64,000 bases of DNA, taken from contig CAKRRF010000003.1 in NCBI GenBank assembly GCA_934394985.1, positions 55,593-119,592 of the forward strand. Reading direction: 5' to 3'. The notes beneath the pieces were generated by a model. It was not told the DNA's origin, made no database searches, and was given only the letters and a program-made list of their open reading frames with translations. The stretch comes from an uncultured Marvinbryantia sp. GTDB lineage: Bacteria > Bacillota > Clostridia > Lachnospirales > Lachnospiraceae. The first letter of the stretch is position 1; each line of letters opens with the position of its first letter. The translations under genes and the position numbers were made by a program. Shown one piece after another: positions 16,451 through 24,834 of the stretch.

Positions 16451-17716
16451 TTATCTCTCAAAAATAATCTTTCCGTTACAGATCGTATACTGTACCTGTC
16501 CGGTCAGTTCCATCCCAATAAACGGGGAATTGGATGACTTGGAACAAAAGTGTTCTCCTACCGTCCATTTTTTATCCGGATCAAACAATACCAGATCGGC
16601 AGGTCCTCCCTCCATCAGGCGGCCCGCATTCAAATGGTAAAGCATAGCCGGATTCACCGTCATCTTCTCCAGAAGCTCTGTCAGCTCCAGTTCTCCTGTC
16701 TTTACCAGACTGGTAATCCCAAGTGCCAGTGAAGTCTCCAGTCCAATCATACCGCTTGGTGCATCCTTCAGATCTTTCTCTTTTTCTTCTCTGCTGTGTG
16801 GTGCATGATCGGTGGCAATAATATTCAGTGTGCCATCTTTCAGCCCCTCAATAATCGCCCGACGGTCTTCTTCCGTACGAAGCGGAGGATTGACTCTTGC
16901 CAGTGTTCCTTTTTTTAATACCAGATCTTCTGTCGCTGAAAAATGCTGTGGTGTTACTTCTCCATAGATTCTTCCGCCCTTTTTCCAGCACTGACGTACT
17001 GCTTCTACCGACCGGGCACTGCTGATATGTTGAATCACAGTCTTTGCTCTGGTCTGAAGCGCCAGTTCACAGTCTCGCTCCACCATCTCATACTCAGATC
17101 TTGCTGGGGCACCGCCATAATTCAGCTTTTCTGATACCTTTCCCTGATTCACTCCTGGACGCTCTATCAGCTCCGGATCTTCTTCATGAAGGCTGATCGG
17201 TACATCCAGTGCAGCTGCCATCTCCATAGCTGCTTTTACCGTCTCCGGATCCTTAATCGGTATTCCGTCATCTGTAAATCCTATCGCTCCTGCCTGGATC
17301 AGTTCCCGGAAGTCCGTCAGATTCTTTCCGTCAAATGACTTTGTCACAGCAGCTGCTGTATAGACATGTATATTGGTCTTTTTTCCTTTTTCTACAATAT
17401 AGGATATGGTATCCACATTGTCTGCCACCGGCTTTGTATTGGCCATACATACTACAGAAGTAAATCCTCCTGCTGCTGCCGCATGGGCTCCGGTATGGAT
17501 ATCCTCCTTATAAGTCAGCCCGGGATCGCGGAAATGTACATGGGTATCTACCAGTCCAGGGGCTGCCACAAGTCCGCTGCCATCCAGAACCTGATCCCCA
17601 TCTTCAGCTTCCACACTGCCGATTGTTACAATTTTTCCATTTTCTATACGGATGTCACCGGTCATATCCAACGCGGATGCCGGATCCACAATCCTCACAT
17701 TTTTGATAATCAACAT
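16451..17716 (-). CDS. pyrC: Dihydroorotase
   Basis: 421-residue type I dihydroorotase that closes carbamoyl aspartate to dihydroorotate. Zinc ligands appear as DTHVHFRDPG near 57-66 and further histidines in the barrel (SLHEEDP, VIQHISSA), with the catalytic aspartate in IIATDHAPHS near 305. The ATG at 17716 (MLIIKN) is preferred over 17722 because AAGGAG sits seven bases before it and would be too close to the upstream ATG. Second pyrimidine step in this operon after murI and a DUF1934 gene. Confidence 0.94.
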   Translation of the reverse strand: MLIIKNVRIVDPASALDMTGDIRIENGKIVTIGSVEAEDGDQVLDGSGLVAAPGLVDTHVHFRDPGLTYKEDIHTGAHAAAAGGFTSVVCMANTKPVADNVDTISYIVEKGKKTNIHVYTAAAVTKSFDGKNLTDFRELIQAGAIGFTDDGIPIKDPETVKAAMEMAAALDVPISLHEEDPELIERPGVNQGKVSEKLNYGGAPARSEYEMVERDCELALQTRAKTVIQHISSARSVEAVRQCWKKGGRIYGEVTPQHFSATEDLVLKKGTLARVNPPLRTEEDRRAIIEGLKDGTLNIIATDHAPHSREEKEKDLKDAPSGMIGLETSLALGITSLVKTGELELTELLEKMTVNPAMLYHLNAGRLMEGGPADLVLFDPDKKWTVGEHFCSKSSNSPFIGMELTGQVQYTICNGKIIFER

Positions 17717-17768
17717 CTGCATACTCCTTTTTTATGGTCTGCGGGTCAGCAGTCACCCTGCTGCTTCT

Positions 17769-18212
17769 TTAATTCAGATGAAACTCCCTGTTATTCTTAG
17801 ACTTGATACTCATATTCAGAGTGCAGTCTGCCATATGCTCATAATTGATATCCAGCACATAGCGTACCTCGATATCCATGTTTTCTTCTCCACCAGTCAC
17901 ATCAATATTGGTAGCAGAAATCCCTACCATCAGACTACCAAAAGGAGTCTCATAACAGGTCATATTTTTTTTGTCTTTTTCAAATACCATATGCACATTC
18001 GTCAGTCCCTTCCGGGTCACTTCCATACTGTGCTCATCCAGCTTGATCAGATTCTGAATCCGGCCTTCCATCCCCTCCACCACTTCTTCATACGTGATGT
18101 AGTGCTTATTGCCTTTCTTCAGATATTTTCCACTGGTCACAATCTCTACTTCATCCTGATCCTCCGGCATCATCTGCATGCCTTTGATCATTACCAGAAC
18201 TTCTTCTGTCAT
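17769..18212 (-). CDS. DUF1934 protein, YwiB-like beta-barrel
   Basis: 147 residues, matching the length and pattern of the DUF1934/YwiB family (calycin-like barrel, cytosolic): VMIKGMQ, a central HYITYEE and a C-terminal YVLDINYEHMADCTLNMSIK. The function is unknown. AAAGGAT precedes the ATG at 18212. It lies 12 bases after murI and 52 before pyrC, so it is cotranscribed with both; neither neighbour explains it. Confidence 0.82.
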   Translation of the reverse strand: MTEEVLVMIKGMQMMPEDQDEVEIVTSGKYLKKGNKHYITYEEVVEGMEGRIQNLIKLDEHSMEVTRKGLTNVHMVFEKDKKNMTCYETPFGSLMVGISATNIDVTGGEENMDIEVRYVLDINYEHMADCTLNMSIKSKNNREFHLN

Positions 18213-18224
18213 ATGTTATCCTTT

Positions 18225-19049
18225 CTAATACTCTTCTATATTGATCTTCTTCGCCCGGTCAATATCAATCGGCAGGATCGCATTGGCAAAATCCCGGAAA
18301 CTTTCTGCCGCATCACTGACAAAAAATTCATACGGATTCTCTCCCTGCGGCCTGGTATCACTGGCAATCCCTTTTTCCTGAAGCAGCTCCTGCAACTGCA
18401 GCGCTGTCTCATAGGCAGGATTCACCAGTGTCACCTGTTCTCCCATCAGTTCTCCGATCAAGGAGCGCAAAAGCGGATAATGCGTACAGCCTAAGATCAG
18501 GGTGTCGATATCTTTATCCTTCAATTCTGCCAAATAACGGGCTGCCACTTCTCTGGTCACCGGATCTTTTCGCCAGCCTTCTTCTACCAGTGGAACAAAC
18601 AGCGGACAGGCCTTTCCGATGACCTCAGCTTCCGGCCGGATCTGATGAATAAAATCTGTATACAGACCACTGGAAATGGTTCCCTTTGTGGCAATCACTC
18701 CGATTCTGTTATTTTTCGTGGTGCGGCAGGCTACCTTTGCCCCCGGCTTCACCACCCCGATAATCGGAATATCTACTTCTTTCTGCATCTCCTCCAAAGC
18801 AAAGGCACTTGCTGTATTACAGGCAATCACCAGTGCCTTCACATCTCTGGTCTGCAGAAAATGCACGATCTGTCTGGAAAACTTTATAATCGTCTCTTTT
18901 GATTTATTTCCATATGGAAGCCTTGCGGTATCACCAAAATAGATAATTCTCTCATTCGGAATATTCCGCATGATCTCCCGTACCACGGTCAGTCCGCCAA
19001 TACCGGAATCAAACACTCCGACTGCCTTATCTTTTTCCATTTCTAACAT
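18225..19049 (-). CDS. murI: Glutamate racemase
   Basis: 274 residues. Makes D-glutamate for peptidoglycan, without cofactor. The catalytic cysteines are both present: ACNTAS near 74 and GCTHYPLL near 188, with DSGIGGLTV near residues 13-21. GGGGAAAG lies before the ATG at 19049; a second ATG nine bases on is less well placed. It heads the operon murI-DUF1934-pyrC-pyrK-pyrD. Confidence 0.94.
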   Translation of the reverse strand: MLEMEKDKAVGVFDSGIGGLTVVREIMRNIPNERIIYFGDTARLPYGNKSKETIIKFSRQIVHFLQTRDVKALVIACNTASAFALEEMQKEVDIPIIGVVKPGAKVACRTTKNNRIGVIATKGTISSGLYTDFIHQIRPEAEVIGKACPLFVPLVEEGWRKDPVTREVAARYLAELKDKDIDTLILGCTHYPLLRSLIGELMGEQVTLVNPAYETALQLQELLQEKGIASDTRPQGENPYEFFVSDAAESFRDFANAILPIDIDRAKKINIEEY

Positions 19050-19140
19050 GGTTACTTTCCCCTTATTTCCCTAACAATTTTCATTCGGGTGTCCACACAC
19101 CCTATCTTGCTTATTCTCTGAGTGTGCAGACTCACACCTG

Positions 19141-19169
19141 AGTATACTGCACGCCCCTGAAAATTTCAA
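19141..19169 (-). promoter_or_regulatory. Promoter of the murI-pyr operon
   Basis: TTGAAA (19164-19169), 17 bases, TATACT (19141-19146) on the minus strand. The 85-base leader holds two small hairpins (GTGTG/CACAC and GGGTGT/ACACCC) without a T-run. I saw no PyrR-type attenuator. Confidence 0.75.
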
Positions 19170-19185
19170 CTGCGTGGCTGACGGA

Positions 19186-19830
19186 TCAGAAAATCACCGG
19201 CTCCCTGTCAATAAATGCAAAGGAAACTCCTTTTTCTTCTTCCCAGCCGGCTCTGCCACTGGCCGCTTCTGTTACAGCTTCCCGCAATTCCGGAACTGCA
19301 TCTTCTTCCACCAGAAGCTCCAGTCTTACCACATCAGTATACTGAGAATCCACAATTGGAATGCCACGCTGTCCCAGAAGATACTGCAGCTTACCGACTC
19401 CATTATAATCGGTCTGGATCACGATCCTGCTTCCACTCCTTTTTTCTATAACCTGACTGGCTTCCAGTCCCATCTGTACACTTTTGGAGTAAGCCCGTAC
19501 CAGACCGCCTGTCCCCAGCAAAATACCGCCAAAATATCTGGTAACCACCACAGCCACATTGTGGATATCTTCTCCCAGAAGCACATCCAGCATAGGCCGT
19601 CCGGCCGTTCCCTGAGGTTCTCCATCATCACTGCAGCGCTGAATCTCATGCCGGTCTCCGATCACAAACGCAAAACAGTTGTGTCTTGCATTCCAGTATT
19701 TCTTTTTTATACCGGCAATAAATTCCAATGCCTCTTCCTCAGAATCCACCGGTTTTACCGTAGCAATAAATCGGGACTTTTTCTCAATGAGTTCATCTTC
19801 CCCGCCTTCAAATACAATTTTTGTTCCCAT
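19186..19830 (-). CDS. YigZ/IMPACT family protein
   Basis: 214 residues. The N-terminal IMPACT domain has the family pattern KKSRFIA, ARHNCFAF, SDDGEPQGTAGRP (near 70-82), NVAVVVTRYFGG and LGTGGLVRAYS. A smaller C-terminal domain (DUF1949) begins near 140. The role in bacteria is uncertain, perhaps connected with translation. I set the start at 19830 (MGTKIVF), with GGAG five bases ahead, rather than 19848, because the family begins at this point. It is divergent from the class A PBP gene. Confidence 0.88.
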   Translation of the reverse strand: MGTKIVFEGGEDELIEKKSRFIATVKPVDSEEEALEFIAGIKKKYWNARHNCFAFVIGDRHEIQRCSDDGEPQGTAGRPMLDVLLGEDIHNVAVVVTRYFGGILLGTGGLVRAYSKSVQMGLEASQVIEKRSGSRIVIQTDYNGVGKLQYLLGQRGIPIVDSQYTDVVRLELLVEEDAVPELREAVTEAASGRAGWEEEKGVSFAFIDREPVIF

Positions 19831-19917
19831 ACCTTCTCCATTTTCCAAAATCTCTGTTTAGTTTATCACATTTTTTCCGGTTCGAACAGACCTGCTCTTT
19901 TTTTTATCCGCATATTT

Positions 19918-19926
19918 TGCTATACT
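19918..19926 (+). promoter_or_regulatory. Extended -10 promoter of the class A PBP gene
   Basis: TGC followed directly by TATACT, an extended -10. The -35 region is only a T-run. It lies about 45 bases before the start codon. Confidence 0.45.
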
Positions 19927-19970
19927 GTGGTTACGATATATTTAAGATACGAAAGCAGGTTATTTACTAT

Positions 19971-22724
19971 ATGAAATACGGAAGACAGGACATTCAAAAA
20001 AAGAAGCGAAATATGACTGCCGAGAAGATTGAGCAGAAAGCCGGTATGACACTGGCCCGTCTGATGATTCTCGCCGCTGTCACGCTACTGGTCGGACTGG
20101 TCTGCGGAGGCTATGGCGTTATGCAGGGACTGATCAGAAGTGCACCGGACATTACGGATCTGAGCACTGCTCCGGCGGAAGCAGCCACCTATATCTATGA
20201 TGCAGACGGGCGCCAGCTGCAAAAGCTGACTGCACCTACTTCCAACCGTACACCGGTTGCCATCAGTCAGATACCGGAGGATCTGCAGCATGCCGTTGTA
20301 TCCATCGAGGATGAACGTTTTTATGAACATAACGGTATCGATGTCCGTGGTATCCTGCGTGCCTTTGTCGTAGGCATTACCGGCGGAAGCTTTTCAGAAG
20401 GTGCCAGTACCATTACCCAGCAGCTGCTGAAAAACAGTGTGTTCACCGACTGGGTCAGCGAATCTTCTCTGATTGAGAGCTTTAAGCGTAAGTTTCAAGA
20501 ACAGTATCTGGCACTGCAACTGGAAAAAAATATGGAAAAAACAGCTTCCAAATCAGATGTGAAGCAAAAAATTCTGCAGGATTATCTGAATACCATTAAT
20601 CTCGGAGCCGGTACCTATGGGGTACAGGCTGCTGCAAAACGTTATTTTAATAAAGATGTATCCGAACTGACGCTTTCAGAAAGTACGGTAATCGCCGGCA
20701 TTACTCAGAATCCGACCGGATATAATCCGATCACAAACCCTGAGGCAAATGCCAGAAGACGGGAAAAAGTACTAAATGCCATGCTCAGTCAGGGCTATAT
20801 TTCAGAAGCCGCTTATCAGGATGCGCTTTCCGATGATGTCTATTCCAGAATTCAGGAGGCTTCCTCTGAGACGGAAGATAACGGCGTGTATTCTTATTAC
20901 ACAGATGCCATGATTGATCAGATTCTTGAGGATCTGATGACTGAAAAGGGATATTCCAGTACACAGGCTTACCGTGCACTTTATTCCGGAGGTCTTCGTA
21001 TCTATAGTGTGCAGGATGCTTCCATTCAGCAAATCTGTGATGAAGAATTTGCCAACAGTGCCAACTATCCAACGGAGACCCTGATTGGTCTGGATTATGC
21101 GCTGAGTATTCAGAAAGCTTCCGGTGAAACGATTCATTATGGAAGCAGTGATATTCAGGATTATTTTGAACAGCAGGATGCTTCTTTTCGCATGATGTTT
21201 TACGATGAAGATACTGCACGGTCTTATGCCGAACAGTTTAAGACTGCCATGACTGCAGAGGGCGATACGGTTCTCGGTGAACGGGTGTCTCTTGTTCCGC
21301 AGCCACAGGCTTCTGTGGTGATCATAGAACAGTCTACCGGTTATGTTAAGGCAATTGTGGGCGGACGTGGCTCCAAAGAAGCCAGTCTGACACTGAATCG
21401 TGCTACCTCCACCAGACGTCAGCCTGGCTCTACCTTCAAACCGATTGCAGTCTATGCACCCGCCATTGAACACAATGGAAAGACTCTGGCTTCTGTCTAT
21501 GATAATGCTCCTTATCAATATGAATCTGGTGCAGAACTGAAAAACTGGGACAGTGACTATGGATACAGCGGTCTGGAAACCATCCACACTGCTCTGATGA
21601 AGTCTGTCAATGTAGTGGCTGTCAAGGTACTGACTGAAATCGGTCCTCAGACAGGACTGGATTATCTGGAACAGCTGGGCATCACTACTTTATATGATAA
21701 TGATACGGATGCCAATGGCAATGTTCTGACCGATGCTTATCAGCCTCTTGCTCTTGGCGGCGTAACGGACGGCGTAGTGAATCTGGAGCTGACTGCTGCT
21801 TATGCTGCCCTTGCCAACGGCGGCAGCTATATCAAACCAAAGTTTTATTCTCGTATTGAAGACAGTAACGGAAATGTAATTCTGGATAACACCTGCGCTG
21901 CTACCCAGGTATTTCAGCCTTCCACAGCTTATCTGCTGACCAAAGCCATGGAAGATGTGGTCCAGAATCCACTTGGTACAGCTTATCAGATAATCGGTCT
22001 GGGTGACATGCCGGTTGCCGGAAAAACCGGAACCACTGACTCTTCCAAGGATATCTGGTTTGAAGGCTATACCCCTTATTATACCTGTGGTGTATGGGGC
22101 GGTTACGATAACAACGAAGCGCTTCCGGATACCGACAAAAGCTACAGCCGGTATGCCAAAGTACTGTGGAATGCCATTATGACCAGAATCCATGCAGAGC
22201 TTCCGGTAACTGATTTTACGCAGCCAGAAGGTATTACCACCGCTACCATCTGTAAAAAATCCGGTAAACTGGCTGTCAGCGGACTGTGCGATGCAGACCC
22301 GAGAGGTTCCCAGGTCATGACCGAATATTTTACCACAGATACCGTACCGACAGAAACCTGCAATGTTCACGTTACCGCTAAGATCTGCAATCAGACCGGT
22401 CTTCTGGCCTCTGCTACCTGTCCTTCCACCACCACAAAGGTATTTGTGAAACGTCCGGAAGGCAGTACAGGAACTACCGATGACTCCAATTACGCAGCAC
22501 CGTCCGAGACATGTCCGGGACATGGTTCCGCTGTCAAAATCGAAGGCAGCAGCGAATCTGAGAGCGAAACTACAAAACAGACTTCTCAGGATGGTATCAT
22601 TGATATCGGAAACTCAGGAAACTCAGAAAATGCAGGCAATACCGGAAATACCGGCGAAAACAATTCCTTTGAAAATATTCCGGCAGATGAATATTATGAT
22701 GACGGAATTATTCGGATTTATTGA
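19971..22724 (+). CDS. Class A penicillin-binding protein (PBP1a type)
   Basis: 917-residue bifunctional peptidoglycan synthase. One membrane segment (about 30-52) is followed by a GT51 glycosyltransferase domain: EDERFYEHNGID with catalytic E113, then GASTITQQLLKN. The transpeptidase has all three motifs: STFK with S487, SVN in MKSVNVVAVK, and KTGTT. The C-terminal tail carries spaced cysteine pairs (TICKKSGKL, GLCDADPRG, ETCNVH, KICNQTG) and ends in a low-complexity region rich in N, S, G and E. The ATG at 19971 is chosen because earlier in-frame codons run through the promoter; its ribosome site (AGCAGG) is weak. Monocistronic. Confidence 0.9.
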   Translation: MKYGRQDIQKKKRNMTAEKIEQKAGMTLARLMILAAVTLLVGLVCGGYGVMQGLIRSAPDITDLSTAPAEAATYIYDADGRQLQKLTAPTSNRTPVAISQIPEDLQHAVVSIEDERFYEHNGIDVRGILRAFVVGITGGSFSEGASTITQQLLKNSVFTDWVSESSLIESFKRKFQEQYLALQLEKNMEKTASKSDVKQKILQDYLNTINLGAGTYGVQAAAKRYFNKDVSELTLSESTVIAGITQNPTGYNPITNPEANARRREKVLNAMLSQGYISEAAYQDALSDDVYSRIQEASSETEDNGVYSYYTDAMIDQILEDLMTEKGYSSTQAYRALYSGGLRIYSVQDASIQQICDEEFANSANYPTETLIGLDYALSIQKASGETIHYGSSDIQDYFEQQDASFRMMFYDEDTARSYAEQFKTAMTAEGDTVLGERVSLVPQPQASVVIIEQSTGYVKAIVGGRGSKEASLTLNRATSTRRQPGSTFKPIAVYAPAIEHNGKTLASVYDNAPYQYESGAELKNWDSDYGYSGLETIHTALMKSVNVVAVKVLTEIGPQTGLDYLEQLGITTLYDNDTDANGNVLTDAYQPLALGGVTDGVVNLELTAAYAALANGGSYIKPKFYSRIEDSNGNVILDNTCAATQVFQPSTAYLLTKAMEDVVQNPLGTAYQIIGLGDMPVAGKTGTTDSSKDIWFEGYTPYYTCGVWGGYDNNEALPDTDKSYSRYAKVLWNAIMTRIHAELPVTDFTQPEGITTATICKKSGKLAVSGLCDADPRGSQVMTEYFTTDTVPTETCNVHVTAKICNQTGLLASATCPSTTTKVFVKRPEGSTGTTDDSNYAAPSETCPGHGSAVKIEGSSESESETTKQTSQDGIIDIGNSGNSENAGNTGNTGENNSFENIPADEYYDDGIIRIY

Positions 22725-22760
22725 TACCGATAGCGTTACTTCGATTCACTGATAGTCAAA

Positions 22761-22803
22761 CGGCTCTGCCTCACAGAGATTCATTCCCTGTAAGGCAGAG
22801 CCG
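22761..22803. terminator. Bidirectional terminator between the PBP gene and glcK
   Basis: Perfect 11-base arms CGGCTCTGCCT and AGGCAGAGCCG with an inner ACAG/CTGT, followed on the plus strand by CTTTTCT. It lies between convergent genes. Confidence 0.8.
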
Positions 22804-22841
22804 CTTTTCTGATGTAAAATCTGATTTTTATTCTTATACTT

Positions 22842-23774
22842 TTACAGAAGCATCTTGGCTGCGCCGTAGATACCTGCATCATTACCTAACTCTGCAAGTG
22901 CAAACCCTGCTTCCTTACAGGTCATAAATGCACACGGCACATAATATTTCTTAATATAATCCAGAATCACCTGTCCCGCTTTGGAAACGCCTCCACCGAT
23001 AACAAATACTTCCGGATCTGCCACACAGGCAACCATAGCCAGTGCAGTACCAAGATATTTACCAAATTCTTCTGCGATCTCTTTTGCCAGTGCATCTCCT
23101 GCTTTCACTGCATCAAATACGGTCTTGGCATTTACCGTTCCTTCCCGCAGTACCGATGGCATATCATCCTTTTTCAGTCTGCGGTTTGCCAGATAAGTGA
23201 TGCCGGTCGCACTGGCTACCTGTTCCAGGCATCCATGATTGCCACAGTTGCAGTTGCGCTCCACATCATCTGTTACATGAATATGACCGATCTCTCCTCC
23301 GGCTCCATGTGCACCTGTCACGATTTTACCATTGTTAATGATACCACCGCCTACACCTGTTCCAAGGGTCACCATAACGATACTGTGGCATCCGGCACCG
23401 CCGCCCTTCCACATTTCTCCAAGTGCTGCTACATTCGCATCATTTCCGGCTTTCACCGCAAGACCTGTCATTTTTTCCATCTCGACAGCCAGATTTACAT
23501 AACCCCAGTGCAGATTTACTGCCCCCGGGACTTCTCCCTGCTCATTTACCGGACCTGGTACACCGATTCCGATTCCGGCAATTTCTTCTTTATTCAGTGC
23601 TTTTTCCCGGATCTTTTCCAGAACTGTATCTGCCACATCCGGCAGAATCCGGGAGCCATTCTCTTCTGTTCTGGTTGGAATTTCCCATTTTTCCAGAAGC
23701 TCTCCTTTTACTGTGAACAATCCACATTTTACTGTCGTACCGCCAATATCGATTCCAAACACATATTTTTTCAT
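22842..23774 (-). CDS. glcK: ROK-family glucokinase
   Basis: 310 residues. Phosphorylates glucose with ATP in the cytosol. N-terminal phosphate loop GIDIGGTTVKCG (7-18), sugar-binding GNDANVAALGE near 110, ATP-site GTGVGGGII near 138, and the ROK zinc motif CNCGNHGCLEQ near 175. GGGAGG lies ten bases before the ATG. It follows hprK by 22 bases, so the two form a carbon-control unit. Confidence 0.92.
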   Translation of the reverse strand: MKKYVFGIDIGGTTVKCGLFTVKGELLEKWEIPTRTEENGSRILPDVADTVLEKIREKALNKEEIAGIGIGVPGPVNEQGEVPGAVNLHWGYVNLAVEMEKMTGLAVKAGNDANVAALGEMWKGGGAGCHSIVMVTLGTGVGGGIINNGKIVTGAHGAGGEIGHIHVTDDVERNCNCGNHGCLEQVASATGITYLANRRLKKDDMPSVLREGTVNAKTVFDAVKAGDALAKEIAEEFGKYLGTALAMVACVADPEVFVIGGGVSKAGQVILDYIKKYYVPCAFMTCKEAGFALAELGNDAGIYGAAKMLL

Positions 23775-23796
23775 GATGCAACAACCTCCCGTTTAT

Positions 23797-24732
23797 TTAG
23801 TTTTCTCTTCTCTTTACCAGATTCTGCTGCACTCTGTTGTACAGCTCCTGTGCCGCATTGTATCCCATCTTCTTCTGTCTGTGGTTTACCGCTGCCGTCT
23901 CTACAATAATCGCAAGGTTACGTCCCGGACGAATCGGAATAGAATGACATACCACACGATTTCCCAGAAATTCTGTATATTCTTCTTCCAGTCCCAGACG
24001 GTCGTATTCCTTATCGCGATCCCATTCCTCCAGCTTGATCACCATGTCGATAGTCTGATTATCCTTCACACTCTCTACACCATACAACGTCTTGACATCA
24101 ATGATACCGATACCACGCAGCTCAATAAAATGCCGGGTGATATCAGGTGCTGTACCCACAAGTGATACATCACTGATCTTACGGATCTCTACCACATCAT
24201 CTGACACCAGTCGATGTCCGCGCTTGATCAGTTCCAGGGCCGCCTCACTTTTGCCGATACCGCTTTCTCCCATAATCAGCACGCCTTCTCCGAATACATC
24301 CACCAGCACGCCATGAATAGAAATGCATGGTGCCAGTTCCTCATTCATCCAGCGGATAATCTCTGCCATAAAATTCGATGTGGCTTTCTCTGTCCGAAAT
24401 ACCGGAACGCCATAAATATTGCACAGATTCAGCAGCTCTGTATCCGGTTCTGTCTTGGAGGTAAAAATAATACAAGGCATCTTGAATGATACAAACCTTT
24501 CATAGATAGGTAACTTTTGCTCCATCGGGATTCCCATCAGATAGGTATACTCCACATATCCTACGATCTGTACACGCTCATATGCGAAATGATCAAAGTA
24601 TCCTGTCAGCTGAAGTGCCGGACGGTTAATATCAGGAACATGTATTTTTATCTGCGAAATATCTATCTCCGGAGTCATGTTCTTCAGATTCATCTGTTGT
24701 GCCATTTTTGTCAGCGGAATACAGCTTGCCAT
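23797..24732 (-). CDS. hprK: HPr kinase/phosphorylase
   Basis: 311 residues. Phosphorylates HPr at serine and reverses it, controlling carbon catabolite repression in Firmicutes. Walker A GESGIGKS is near 154-161, with the catalytic HRLVSDD near 176-182 and the family signature ELRGIGIIDV near 203-212. An N-terminal MurF-like domain precedes. AAGGAG sits before the ATG at 24732. Confidence 0.95.
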   Translation of the reverse strand: MASCIPLTKMAQQMNLKNMTPEIDISQIKIHVPDINRPALQLTGYFDHFAYERVQIVGYVEYTYLMGIPMEQKLPIYERFVSFKMPCIIFTSKTEPDTELLNLCNIYGVPVFRTEKATSNFMAEIIRWMNEELAPCISIHGVLVDVFGEGVLIMGESGIGKSEAALELIKRGHRLVSDDVVEIRKISDVSLVGTAPDITRHFIELRGIGIIDVKTLYGVESVKDNQTIDMVIKLEEWDRDKEYDRLGLEEEYTEFLGNRVVCHSIPIRPGRNLAIIVETAAVNHRQKKMGYNAAQELYNRVQQNLVKRREN

Positions 24733-24805
24733 TTGATTTCTCCTTACTTCACTACATACTTTCTAATTTTCAGATCTCATTTTTGTGCGATCTGACCATA
24801 GGTTC

Positions 24806-24834
24806 AGTATAACACATCCACTTTTTAACATCAA
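24806..24834 (-). promoter_or_regulatory. Promoter of hprK-glcK
   Basis: TTGATG (24829-24834), 17 bases, TATACT (24806-24811) on the minus strand. The -35 overlaps the last codon and stop of uvrC. Confidence 0.72.

Noticed and set aside
17717..17768. Possible terminator between the DUF1934 gene and pyrC
   Set aside because: The stem has a bulge and the following minus-strand bases are A-rich, not T-rich.
19050..19134. Hairpins in the murI leader, considered as a PyrR attenuator
   Set aside because: No T-run, no antiterminator alternative and no PyrR-type loop; the first gene is not a pyr gene.
20802..22523. Long minus-strand frames of 261 and 277 residues opposite the class A PBP
   Set aside because: They mirror a well-supported coding region, have no start signals or family features, and the residue makeup is that of a shadow frame.
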